NCBI GenBank assembly: GCA_965199765.1
Contig: CBDATC010000002.1
Span: forward strand, 682,001 to 746,000
Length of the DNA: 64,000 nucleotides
Reading direction: 5' to 3'
Origin: JAPOXR01 sp965199765
Lineage (GTDB): Bacteria; Pseudomonadota; Alphaproteobacteria; Rhodobacterales; Rhodobacteraceae
The notes under the pieces were generated by a model, which made no database searches, was not told the origin of the DNA, and saw nothing but the letters and a program-made list of their open reading frames with translations. The translations under genes were made by a program, and so were the position numbers. Every line of letters begins with the position of its first letter. Position 1 is the first letter of the stretch. Below are positions 8,559 to 17,208 of the stretch, piece by piece.

Positions 8559-9059
8559 TCAGATATAGCCATGAGGTGATTGCACCAAATGCCCATGATC
8601 AGGCAGTTTGGATAGTTGTCTACCCACAATTTCGTGCACTCGCCGAATATCTATCCTGCCATTATGCCGCCGCTTCAATTCATCAATCACCCGCCCCTTA
8701 TGCCTGATGCTGCTCGAACGGGTATCCTTAATAACGCGTTCAACGGCTTTCTCAATTTCTTCGCGACTCAGCGGCTGCGGCAAAAGTCCTCCGAGTATAT
8801 TGAGTTCTTCCCGTTTGGCATCGGCAAGCTCAAGCTGTCCAAGTTCTTCGAAATTGACAGCGCATTCTTCCCGTTGTTTGATCATCGAACGGATAGTGCG
8901 GCGGATTTCTTCATCCGACACCCCCCGTGCCTCACCATCCTCTCGGGCTGCATTATCCCTGTCCTCGATTGCTATCTTAATCAGACGAAGCAACGAAATC
9001 CGGGTTTTGTCTTTACTCGCTTCCGCAACTCTTAGCTGTTCTTCGATTAATTCTCGCAT
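8559..9059 (-). CDS. GatB/YqeY domain protein
   Basis: 166 residues from the ATG at 9059 (MRELIEEQLRVAEASKDK); an upstream in-frame start at 9092 is less likely because homologues begin here. The family shares a helical domain with the tRNA-binding tail of GatB and its exact role is not settled. Seen: SLLRLIKIAIEDRD, DEEIRRTIRSMIKQREE, and the LLPQPLSREEIEKAV block, all standard. The C-terminal half is more divergent than usual. Divergent from carA, a common arrangement in alphaproteobacteria. Confidence 0.88.
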   Translation of the reverse strand: MRELIEEQLRVAEASKDKTRISLLRLIKIAIEDRDNAAREDGEARGVSDEEIRRTIRSMIKQREECAVNFEELGQLELADAKREELNILGGLLPQPLSREEIEKAVERVIKDTRSSSIRHKGRVIDELKRRHNGRIDIRRVHEIVGRQLSKLPDHGHLVQSPHGYI

Positions 9060-9521
9060 TGGCGTCGCGCAATTTCCCCGATTGTCCCCCAAGCTGCGCT
9101 TCTACAAAAAATCTGGACCATTGCAATTGTTGGATGCAGAAACAGATTCGCGACCTTACCTGAAACCAAGTCAGATGACGACTTAAACCGCATTCAACAG
9201 CTGAAAGTTAAATTTACTGATTTGCTTAGCGCAACCTGTGTGTCAGCATAGCACCGAAATCTAGGAACGCAACGAATTTCAGAAAAATCGTGCTTTCTTC
9301 TGCGATTCAGACTATCCCATGGATCCTGATTCGGGACATTTCGCCGCCAACAACCTAATTTCTGCAAATTTACCAAATCCACTGGTCAAAACCGCAGGAC
9401 TGCAAAGACACGGTGCCCGATTCCTGGAATTCAGCTCGAATGATCATCTTCCAGATTCAATTGAGTTGATCCAATGCACTATTGGGTTGTAGCAAGATCT
9501 TGGATGGTGCAGACGGCGGCG
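9060..9521. other. Divergent intergenic region between yqeY and carA
   Basis: About 460 bp without a gene I can support. It must contain promoters for the two divergent genes. I see no convincing leader ORF, riboswitch or PyrR/attenuator-type hairpin in front of carA. Confidence 0.4.
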
Positions 9522-10724
9522 ATGATTAATACATATAATTCTGACAGTGGAAACAACCCTACCGGATGCATCATTCTTGCAGACGGAACGCGCTTTCTCG
9601 GCAGTGGATTCGGCGCGGTCGGCTGCGCTGTGGGGGAAGTCTGCTTCAATACATCAATGACCGGCTATCAGGAAATCTCGACAGACCCATCCTATGCCGG
9701 ACAGATAGTGACATTCACATTTCCTCACATTGGCAATGTCGGCGCAACTCCCGAAGATTGTGAAGCTCGTTCTCCCGCCGCCTTGGCGATTGTCGTCAAA
9801 TGGCGCCCCACAGAGCAGTCCAATTGGCGCGCTACCGAAAATCTATCTCAATGGATGGAACAGAACCAATTGATCGGTGTCGGATCTATCGATACCCGGC
9901 GGTTAACACGGGCAATCCGCAGCGGTGGCATGCCACACGCTGCGATCGCCTTTAATCCTGATGGCCGGTTCGACTTTGATGCGATGCGAAAACAGGCCAA
10001 CGATTTCGGCGGGCTGGATGGTCTGGACCTCGCCAAGGACGTAACCTGCAGCGAGGAATTTGATTGGGATGGAAGCCGCTGGGAATGGCCTGCTGGATAT
10101 CAAAGCCATAAGGAATCTGATCTGCGCGTCGCCGCGATTGACTTTGGCGCCAAAGAAAACATCATGCGCTGTCTGACTGACACTAATGCGTCCGTTCGCG
10201 TATTTCCCGCAACCGCAACGGCAAGGGAAATTCGGGCTTGGAGACCCGATGGCTTGTTCTTGTCGAACGGGCCCGGAGATCCGGCTGCGACGGGAGAATA
10301 CGCGCTTCCGTTGATCCAAGAGATTGTCGACAAAACGGATATCCCTGTGTTTGGCATTTGTTTGGGGCATCAACTGCTTGCGCTCGCGCTTGGCGCAAAC
10401 ACAGTGAAAATGAAACACGGTCACCACGGAGCAAACCACCCGGTTAAAGACTTGGAAACCGGAAAGGTGGAAATCACATCAATGAATCATGGGTTCATGG
10501 TTGATCGCTCAAAGCTGCCCCCCTCGTTAATCGAAACACACATATCGCTGTTTGACGGGACAAATTGCGGTATTCGCCTAAGAAACCGGGAGGCGTTTTC
10601 AGTGCAATTTCATCCTGAGGCAAGCCCGGGACCTCAGGACAGCTTCTATTTGTTTGAACGTTTTTCTGCCGCTATGCATCGCTACCGCTCGCTCCGGTTG
10701 GCGGCGAAGATTCCGCCGCTTTGA
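9522..10724 (+). CDS. carA: Carbamoyl-phosphate synthase small subunit
   Basis: 400 residues from the ATG at 9522 (MINTYNSDSGNN); in-frame starts at 9474 and 9504 are possible, and no strong ribosome site decides it. CarA releases ammonia from glutamine for CarB, feeding arginine and pyrimidine synthesis. N-terminal domain: FNTSMTGYQEISTDPSYAGQ and IGSIDTRRLTR-like block. C-terminal class I glutaminase: FLSNGPGDP, GICLGHQ with the nucleophile Cys, and FHPEASPGP with the His/Glu pair. All intact. carB is not next to it in this window. Confidence 0.95.
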   Translation: MINTYNSDSGNNPTGCIILADGTRFLGSGFGAVGCAVGEVCFNTSMTGYQEISTDPSYAGQIVTFTFPHIGNVGATPEDCEARSPAALAIVVKWRPTEQSNWRATENLSQWMEQNQLIGVGSIDTRRLTRAIRSGGMPHAAIAFNPDGRFDFDAMRKQANDFGGLDGLDLAKDVTCSEEFDWDGSRWEWPAGYQSHKESDLRVAAIDFGAKENIMRCLTDTNASVRVFPATATAREIRAWRPDGLFLSNGPGDPAATGEYALPLIQEIVDKTDIPVFGICLGHQLLALALGANTVKMKHGHHGANHPVKDLETGKVEITSMNHGFMVDRSKLPPSLIETHISLFDGTNCGIRLRNREAFSVQFHPEASPGPQDSFYLFERFSAAMHRYRSLRLAAKIPPL

Positions 10725-10889
10725 AAGTATTGGCGGTCATTGACCGCTCAAATCAGACGATCCGGCGGATCGCCTCCGCTTCACCCCATTCACCGCCAGC
10801 CTGCTTGGAATAACCGAAAATCGCCGCGTTTCTGAATGCAGGAATCTGCTTCTGATGCGCAGGCGACGGACAGTGGCCGGAGGGGTCAA

Positions 10890-11912
10890 TCAATTTTTTT
10901 CCTGATCAACCAGCTTGCCTGCCTTAATCCACGGCATCATTGCCCGCAGCTTTTCTCCCACTTCTTCAATTTGATGACCATCGTTCATCCGACGTGTCGC
11001 CTTGAATGACGGTTGACCAACCGAACATTCCTGCATCCACTGGGAGGTGAAACGACCGCTTTGAATGTCCTTAAGGATCGAACGCATCCGCGCTTTGGTC
11101 TCGTCATATGGAAGTATTCTAGGACCGGATACGTATTCGCCATACTCAGCGGTATTGGAAATCGAATAGTTCATATTCGCAATCCCGCCTTCATAAATCA
11201 GGTCCACGATCAATTTAACCTCATGAAGGCACTCAAAATACGCCATTTCGGGAGCGTATCCGGCTTCAACCAAAGTCTCAAAACCACATCGTATGAGCTC
11301 AACCATACCGCCGCATAACACAGCCTGTTCTCCGAAGAGATCAGTCTCGCACTCTTCCTTGAAATCAGTCTCAATGATTCCCGACCGACCGCCGCCGATC
11401 GCCGAACAATAAGATAACGCCACTTCTAAAGCCCGGCCGGTGGCATCGCGGTCAACCGCGACCAAGCACGGAACACCGCCGCCCTTCAAATACTCTCCCC
11501 GAACCGTGTGCCCGGGGCCTTTCGGCGCAATCATCACAACATCAACTCCGGGCTTGGGATCAATAAGCTTGAAGTGAATGTTCAACCCATGCGCAAAGGC
11601 AACTGCGGCTCCATCCCGCAGATTATCATGAACATGATCCTTGTAAGTTTGTGCCTGAAGCTCATCAGGCATCGTGAACATGATCAGATCGCACCACGCA
11701 GCGGCTTCGGCGACTCCTTTGACCTCCAGCCCTGCGGCTTCAGCCTTTGCTGCCGATGGCGAACCCGCACGCAGTGCCACGGCAACGTTTTTTGCTCCGG
11801 AATCTTTAAGGTTCAGCGCGTGAGCATGTCCCTGCGACCCGTAGCCTAAAATCGCGATTTTCAGATCTTTGATAAGATTTACGTCGCAATCCGTATCGTA
11901 ATAGACTCGCAT
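10890..11912 (-). CDS. ilvC: Ketol-acid reductoisomerase
   Basis: 340 residues, class I length. It catalyses the NADPH- and Mg-dependent isomeroreduction in valine/isoleucine synthesis. Seen: MRVYYDTDCDVNLI at the N-terminus, the Rossmann GYGSQGHAHALNLKDSG, APKGPGHTVRGEY, metal ligands in FKEECETDLFGEQAVLCGG, and the C-terminal knotted domain with FECLHEVKLIVDLIYEGG and SNTAEYG. The start at 11912 has GGAG six bases upstream; the frame could extend to 11924. Stand-alone here; ilvI/ilvH are not adjacent. Confidence 0.97.
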   Translation of the reverse strand: MRVYYDTDCDVNLIKDLKIAILGYGSQGHAHALNLKDSGAKNVAVALRAGSPSAAKAEAAGLEVKGVAEAAAWCDLIMFTMPDELQAQTYKDHVHDNLRDGAAVAFAHGLNIHFKLIDPKPGVDVVMIAPKGPGHTVRGEYLKGGGVPCLVAVDRDATGRALEVALSYCSAIGGGRSGIIETDFKEECETDLFGEQAVLCGGMVELIRCGFETLVEAGYAPEMAYFECLHEVKLIVDLIYEGGIANMNYSISNTAEYGEYVSGPRILPYDETKARMRSILKDIQSGRFTSQWMQECSVGQPSFKATRRMNDGHQIEEVGEKLRAMMPWIKAGKLVDQEKN

Positions 11913-11966
11913 GTATTTCTCCAAATTGTGCGTAGCGAAGGGCGTTTTACCGCAATTATCCCAGAA

Positions 11967-13181
11967 TTAAACCCGCTGCTGCATAAGGAATGGCAAATTC
12001 TTGCCCATTCCCGCGTGCATCAATCTGTTCCGAAGCGGTGGAAATTCGTGGATCATCGAAAGTCCGTAACGTCTGAGCATTGTTGGAATGCGCTCTTCCG
12101 CCAGCGATGCCCGGTTCAGCGCCGTCACACCGAGCACCCTAGCAGCCATTTGCGAAAAACGCGCTTTTTCATACGAAGCCAGCCAATCTCGACTTCCGAA
12201 ATCGCCAGGAAATTTTTGGGCAAGATCCAGCAATGCTTTGATGTCTGCCAATGTCATGTTTAAACCTTGCGCACCGATCGGCGGAAGGACGTGCGCCGCC
12301 TCGCCAATCAGCGCCAACCGCGCTCCGGTAAGCCGATTCGCGATTTGGCTCAGGGCAGGCCATGATTGGACACGACCAACAAGCTTCAGCCTTCCAAAAA
12401 GCCCGGACGAGCGCTCATTCATCGACGCTTCAAATTCACTGGCTGACAAAGCCGCCAATTTTTCCGCCTTAACCGCTTCCTCCATCCATACAACCGCTGC
12501 TGCCGCTTGGTTATTGATGTCGTCAATCGGAACCAGCGTGAATGGACCGCCTGATGAATGAATTTCCAATGTGACATTGTTGTGCGGAGCATCGAGAAAA
12601 ACATCAAAACTTAATGAGGTTTGACCAAAGCTCAGTCGCCGAACGCCAATTCCCGCCCCCTGCCTGACTTTCGATTCACGGCCATCGGCTGCCACGAGAA
12701 GCTTGGCTTTGCATGATCTGCCGTCTGATAGAAAAACGATTATTTCATTCAACCGCGGTAAAGCCGACTTAACGGCTGTGCCTGCCATAATCTGAACATT
12801 CGGCAGTTGATCGCAAATCGCGCGCAGCGCGGTTTCCACCCTATGGTTTGCAATTGAATATCCGAAAACAAGTTCATCAATCATGTCTGATCGAAATTCA
12901 AAAACCCGGGTTGGCTGATTCGCAAAATTTCCGGTCTCGGCGATACGCATGACGCTCAGCGGAGTTGCCGCATCCTGCAAGCTATCCCAAATCCCTGCCG
13001 CTTTCAGAACCAACATTGATGGTCCGAAAAATGCAGTGGTTCGATTGTCAAAGGCGGTCTTGGATTCACGCAAACGGATATCAGTGCACAGCACATTTGC
13101 TCCTAGCCGCCCGAACGCTGCGGTGGCTATCAGCCCGGAGAGACCTCCTCCAGCAACTAAAATGTCCAAATTCGATGACAT
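11967..13181 (-). CDS. UbiH/Coq6-type FAD-dependent hydroxylase
   Basis: 404 residues from an ATG at 13181 with GGGAGG just upstream. The family hydroxylates the aromatic ring in ubiquinone synthesis. Seen: the N-terminal dinucleotide fold ILVAGGGLSGLIATAAF, the middle VAADGRESKVRQGAG (DG motif), and the second FAD motif IGEAAHVLPPIGAQGLNMT. These three are the hallmarks of the UbiH/UbiF/VisC/Coq6 family. Which ring carbon it modifies cannot be told from sequence alone. It sits on the same strand upstream of ilvC with a 54-bp gap. Residues after 380 are family-typical (RNRLMHAGMG). Confidence 0.88.
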   Translation of the reverse strand: MSSNLDILVAGGGLSGLIATAAFGRLGANVLCTDIRLRESKTAFDNRTTAFFGPSMLVLKAAGIWDSLQDAATPLSVMRIAETGNFANQPTRVFEFRSDMIDELVFGYSIANHRVETALRAICDQLPNVQIMAGTAVKSALPRLNEIIVFLSDGRSCKAKLLVAADGRESKVRQGAGIGVRRLSFGQTSLSFDVFLDAPHNNVTLEIHSSGGPFTLVPIDDINNQAAAAVVWMEEAVKAEKLAALSASEFEASMNERSSGLFGRLKLVGRVQSWPALSQIANRLTGARLALIGEAAHVLPPIGAQGLNMTLADIKALLDLAQKFPGDFGSRDWLASYEKARFSQMAARVLGVTALNRASLAEERIPTMLRRYGLSMIHEFPPLRNRLMHAGMGKNLPFLMQQRV

Positions 13182-13461
13182 CCGGCCTCCCGGCAATTCA
13201 AAAATTCTCCACTCGACGACTAAAATAACGGCCGTTGCTGCCTTTGACGATCAAATAAGCGAACAACGCTTGAACAACTGCGACGACAGCAAAGGGATCT
13301 ATTCGCCAAGCGAAGGAACCTGAAATCCTTCGATAACTTCCGTGCATTCAACGTTTTTGAAAATATGCGCGGATTGGCTCAATATCGCAGAGAGGCGTTC
13401 ACTGAAGACAATACCGATTGATACTCTGATTTCAATCCACATCACACGGGGGTCTCACTGA

Positions 13462-14817
13462 CTACGCACAACGACTGATTGCCTCGATGATGCCGTCAAC
13501 AAGCTCTGTCAATTCAGGGTCTTCATGTCCCTCCAACAAAATCCGAACAACCGGTTCCGTGCCGGATTGGCGGACAAACAGTCGTCCTTTGCCATTTATG
13601 CACTGCTGCGCCTTGGTCATTGCCTGCTTGTAGCGCTCCGATTCGAGAGGATTTGCGTCTGAACGAATAGGCACATTGATCTGAGTCTGAGGGATTGGTT
13701 CAAACACATGCGCAATTTCACTGGCCGGTTTCTCCGACTCAACGAGCGCCGCCAGGAATTGCAGACTCGAAACCAATCCATCTCCGGTCGTCGTGTAGTC
13801 TGTCATCACAATGTGACCGGACTGCTCTCCGCCCAAATTAAACCCGCCTGCCCGCATGGCCGAAATCACATGCCGGTCGCCAACCCGGGTCCGCTGCATT
13901 TTTATACCTTGCGACTGAAGATAGGTTTCCATGCTTAAGTTGGACATTACAGTCGATACCAAGGTGTTTTTCTTGAGCCGTTTTGCTGCAGACCAGCGCT
14001 GCGCCAGAAATGCCAAAATCTGATCGCCATTGACAACTTTTCCGCAATTGTCGACAACGACCAGCCTGTCTGCATCGCCGTCCAAGCAGATTCCGACATC
14101 GGCGCGCGTCTCTAAGACCTTCCGCGCCGCGCGGTCGGGATGCATTGAACCGCATTCAGCGTTAATGTTGAAGCCATTAGGGTCGACCCCGATTGGAACA
14201 ACCTCCGCTCCAAGCTCCCAGAGCACATCCGGTGCCGCACGGTATCCGGCTCCGTTGGCGCAATCAACGACGACCCTCAGTCCGTTCAATCGCAGATGCT
14301 TCGGAAATGTCGTCTTTACGAATTCAACATATCGGCCCAATCCGTGATCGATTCTCTTGGCACGTCCGATATGTTGGGACGAAACCAATTCGAAGGATCC
14401 ATTGCGCAGCAGATCTTCGATTTCCTTCTCAGCCGAATCTGCTAATTTATGCCCGTCAGGACCAAAAAACTTTATGCCATTGTCAGCAAACTGGTTGTGC
14501 GAAGCTGTAATCATCACTCCTAAGTCAGCTCGCATCGACCTCGTCAACAAGCCGACGGCCGGTGTGGGAACCGGCCCAAGCAACAGGACATTCATACCCA
14601 TTGCGGTCAATCCGGCAGTGAGCGCATTTTCCAACATATATCCTGATCGACGGGTATCTTTCCCGATAACCACGCGGTGTTCGTTTGTCGTGTTTCGACG
14701 AAAATATCGCCCAGCCGCCATCCCAACCCTTAGAGCGCAGTCAGCCGTCATCGGAGGAGAATTTGATTGGCCGCGAATTCCGTCGGTGCCAAAACGGATG
14801 GCGTTTTTGTTGTGCAT
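13462..14817 (-). CDS. glmM: Phosphoglucosamine mutase
   Basis: 451 residues, normal. It converts glucosamine-6-phosphate to glucosamine-1-phosphate for UDP-GlcNAc, hence peptidoglycan and LPS. Seen: IRFGTDGIRG at the N-terminus, the phosphoserine loop ITASHNQ (Ser106), the metal-binding loop CLDGDADR, the sugar-specificity loop GGEQSGHIV, and the phosphate-binding RQSGTEPVVRILLEG. All active-site residues are present. Close to a wall hydrolase gene on the same strand but separated by ~100 bp, so probably not one operon. Confidence 0.96.
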   Translation of the reverse strand: MHNKNAIRFGTDGIRGQSNSPPMTADCALRVGMAAGRYFRRNTTNEHRVVIGKDTRRSGYMLENALTAGLTAMGMNVLLLGPVPTPAVGLLTRSMRADLGVMITASHNQFADNGIKFFGPDGHKLADSAEKEIEDLLRNGSFELVSSQHIGRAKRIDHGLGRYVEFVKTTFPKHLRLNGLRVVVDCANGAGYRAAPDVLWELGAEVVPIGVDPNGFNINAECGSMHPDRAARKVLETRADVGICLDGDADRLVVVDNCGKVVNGDQILAFLAQRWSAAKRLKKNTLVSTVMSNLSMETYLQSQGIKMQRTRVGDRHVISAMRAGGFNLGGEQSGHIVMTDYTTTGDGLVSSLQFLAALVESEKPASEIAHVFEPIPQTQINVPIRSDANPLESERYKQAMTKAQQCINGKGRLFVRQSGTEPVVRILLEGHEDPELTELVDGIIEAISRCA

Positions 14818-14918
14818 TTTCGGTCTCAGAACAGTCGGGCAGGCCTAGATTAGATCAAAGGGAAGCATTTCGCACTGCTGCGAAGCAAAGGGCAAGAAAT
14901 ATACTGGTCAAATTGCAC

Positions 14919-16442
14919 TTATTTGTTGTCGCGGTAGAAAATATGACGACCAATATGCGCAGTCTTATACATTGAACTGGTCCAAAATGGATTCACATCC
15001 ACTGTATGGAAATGCGTGGCGCCACCGGTCACATGGATGGCTTGGCCACGCATGATTGAATGGGCAAGATCAAGTATCTGCGCATAGGCCTCGTCTTCTC
15101 GAATGATCTCCGCCAAACCATCGCAATTGTAAGAAAACTGGCAATTGTGCAATTGTCCAACACCTTGCTCGATAACATCGCAAACCGTATCAGGAAAACG
15201 ATCGGACGCCACACGGTTCAAAATGGTTTCTCCGACCGCGTACCAGCCGATTTCGTTTTCGCCGCGTGCTTCAAAATACATCGCTTCCGCTAAGCAGTTG
15301 ATCTGCGTCTGCAAGTTGTTGCGCCGCAGCGGCTGCATGAGATTCTTAAATTCCTCCGACGTGATTTTTGCTTCGCTTACGTGCGCGGAACGCCGCAAAG
15401 GACGCGCAAGCGCTGCAAATCTCGTTGCGTCGTGATCAATAATGGTTTCAATAAATTCTCTGCTTGGCGATGTCGTCAGCTGTCCGATTTCGTGTCTCAT
15501 GACGTTACAAACCGGTTCAGAAAAACGATCTGAATCATCGTGTTTCAAATTGGTTTTCTCAAACGCGTGGAAACCGGTCACTGGTTCACCGGGCGACGCG
15601 GAATTCACCGCTTCCGGCGGACAGTCGATTTTCCGCGGTGACTGTTCGCGCTGTAATGGGCGAACAAAATTCTTAAACTCCGCATGGGTGATTCTGGCGG
15701 TTTTTTCCCACTCGGGACGTCGCATAGGAAGGATAGGTTTCACCGCCCCTTCAGCGCCATGATCAATAAACGTCTTTTGGGGTTCTTGGCCTGGCGGTTC
15801 CGTCAGTTGTCCGATGTCATGTTCGACAATGCCGCAATCCAGACTAGCGTAGCGATCATCGGACTTTGTAACCGCATTCAAATCAACCGCTGATTCACCG
15901 AGCGCTGCGGGATTCATCGCTTCCAGCAGACAGTCGAGCGGCTGTAGCGCCAATGTGCGCCGCAGTGGACGTTCAAAATTTCTGAATTCCGCAAAGGTGA
16001 TTTGGGCGGTGCTTTCTTGCGCGGGACGCCGCAATGGAATGATGAATGACGCAACCCCCGTAGTATCATGCAATTCAAGTGCCGCGTGATGTTCCAAGTT
16101 CTGCAATATCGTTAACTGCGCGAAACCTTCTTCTTCGACTTGCTGACCGGCGGAAATTTCTTGGCTTCCCTCCAATGATTCCGTTTGAACCAACAACCGT
16201 CGAAGCGGTCGTTTGAAGGAGATGTCAAAGGGTTCTGTTTCGGAAGTTGCGCTTTCTGCGGATGAATCGGGCTTCTTTACCTCCTGCTGGCCATCCGTCG
16301 AATTATGCTGCACACCTTCGTGAACATCAATTTGCTCGGCATCAACGGATTCAACCGTCATTATCGCAGCGGCCGCGGCGAACAGCGGTCCAAAAACCAG
16401 CTTGGTTGAAATACCGAAAGCTAAATCTTTCAAATCAGACAT
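14919..16442 (-). CDS. SleB-type cell wall hydrolase with internally triplicated module
   Basis: 507 residues from the ATG at 16442 (MSDLKDLAFGIS); the frame extends to 16517. A hydrophobic stretch (VFGPLFAAAAAIM) suggests export. The C-terminal ~150 residues form a hydrolase_2/SleB lytic domain: CLAEAMYFEARGENEIGW (Glu386 and Glu391), GETILNRV, then THFHTVDVNPFW. The front two thirds contain two decayed copies of a unit made of a linker (PLRR...ITxxEFKNF..PLRR) plus the start of the catalytic domain (LDCLLEAMNPAALGE and IDCPPEAVNSASPGE). The FEARGE motif is lost in both copies. Most SleB-like alphaproteobacterial proteins are about 200-400 residues. The catalytic copy looks active; the others look non-catalytic, perhaps structural. 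Confidence 0.85.
   Translation of the reverse strand: MSDLKDLAFGISTKLVFGPLFAAAAAIMTVESVDAEQIDVHEGVQHNSTDGQQEVKKPDSSAESATSETEPFDISFKRPLRRLLVQTESLEGSQEISAGQQVEEEGFAQLTILQNLEHHAALELHDTTGVASFIIPLRRPAQESTAQITFAEFRNFERPLRRTLALQPLDCLLEAMNPAALGESAVDLNAVTKSDDRYASLDCGIVEHDIGQLTEPPGQEPQKTFIDHGAEGAVKPILPMRRPEWEKTARITHAEFKNFVRPLQREQSPRKIDCPPEAVNSASPGEPVTGFHAFEKTNLKHDDSDRFSEPVCNVMRHEIGQLTTSPSREFIETIIDHDATRFAALARPLRRSAHVSEAKITSEEFKNLMQPLRRNNLQTQINCLAEAMYFEARGENEIGWYAVGETILNRVASDRFPDTVCDVIEQGVGQLHNCQFSYNCDGLAEIIREDEAYAQILDLAHSIMRGQAIHVTGGATHFHTVDVNPFWTSSMYKTAHIGRHIFYRDNK
15093..16037 (-). repeat. Three tandem protein-coding repeats within the wall hydrolase
   Basis: Unit 1 is 15729-16037, unit 2 is 15402-15728, and unit 3, the intact one, starts at 15401. 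The periods are 103 and 109 codons (309 and 327 bp). Anchors that line up: P-L/M-RR, then IT..EF(K/R)NF..PL(R/Q)R 12-28 residues later, then (L/I)(D/N)C..EA(M/V), then a GQLT/GQL motif ~40 residues on. Confidence 0.75.
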
Positions 16443-16599
16443 TATCCAACCTGCATCGGCATTGCATGGAGAAGAAGGATACCGCTGATTCGTTACTCTA
16501 TCGCTCAAAAGATACAACCATATTGTGTTTGTCTATCGCTAGTTTGCGGCGAATGGCCGTACCCGATGCCGTTGAGTGTAGTCAACAGGTATGAAATTC

Positions 16600-17208
16600 A
16601 GAATTCATCCAATTTGGTCAATTAAGCCCGATGCGAAATTCCTCGGCCACCTAACCGGCGAGCGGATCGAGCGCGCGGTCACCAACAAAGCGGTGATTGT
16701 CTGACGCCTCGACGAATTGACGATGCTCGGCCACGAAACGCCGGAATTGCCCGGAGAGATTTTCTTCTCCGAGATGGCGATAAACGCAATCAAAGACTTT
16801 GCCGCATAGCAAAAGCTTCCCGAACCCAGCGATCTCGGAAACCTGGTTCGAACCATGGCGATACTCGGGGATACCTCGGCCGCAAATTCGACCCTCCGCC
16901 TAGAAACAAGATAATCTGGCGGGGTTACACCGCACTCGCAAACTACGCCCAATGCTGCGGGATGCCGCTGAGATTGAAAGAACAAAGCATCATCTATCAG
17001 ATGCTGCATTCAAACAAAAAATGATGGGTGAAGGACAAGCAGCGACCGGTGATCCGGAACTGCCGTTCCGGTCTTGAATGCTCGACCGCTTTGATGAACT
17101 GTTCATGGCGGTTGCCGAGCGGTCCGGCCGCATCCCCTCGATTGCAGCGTTTTCTCTCAGAAACCCGGGCGCGCAGCCTATTTTTGAATGAGACTCCTGT
17201 TATTTGGA
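16600..17208. other. IS debris between wall hydrolase and ppdK-like gene
   Basis: The 600 bp contain no intact gene. 16620-16975 is a Tn5/IS4-type transposase scrap (see separate entry). About 17077-17125 reads LDRFDELFMAVAERSG. This matches a stretch on the minus strand of the IS5-like element around 2550-2610 (LDRYDELFMAVAERRG), so it is a second unrelated IS fragment. The two junctions show at least two insertions followed by deletion. Confidence 0.6.
16620..16975 (+). pseudogene. Tn5/IS4-type transposase C-terminal remnant
   Basis: In changing frames the sequence reads AKFLGHLTGERIERAVTNK, then LGNLVRTMAILG, then (after a frameshift near 16868) GYLGRKFDPPPRNKIIWRGY and TALANYAQCCGM. The block LGG(Y/F)L.RK.DPPPG...WRGL.RL is the C-terminal end of Tn5/IS50-like transposases. 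Several stops interrupt it. Only the 3' third of a transposase remains. Confidence 0.6.

Noticed and set aside
9060..9521. Attenuator or riboswitch before carA
   Set aside because: No convincing conserved fold, leader peptide or terminator/antiterminator pair could be drawn by eye.
10733..10752. Short palindrome GCGGTCATTGACCGC after carA as a terminator
   Set aside because: Stem is only 6-7 bp and is not followed by a T-run on the + strand.
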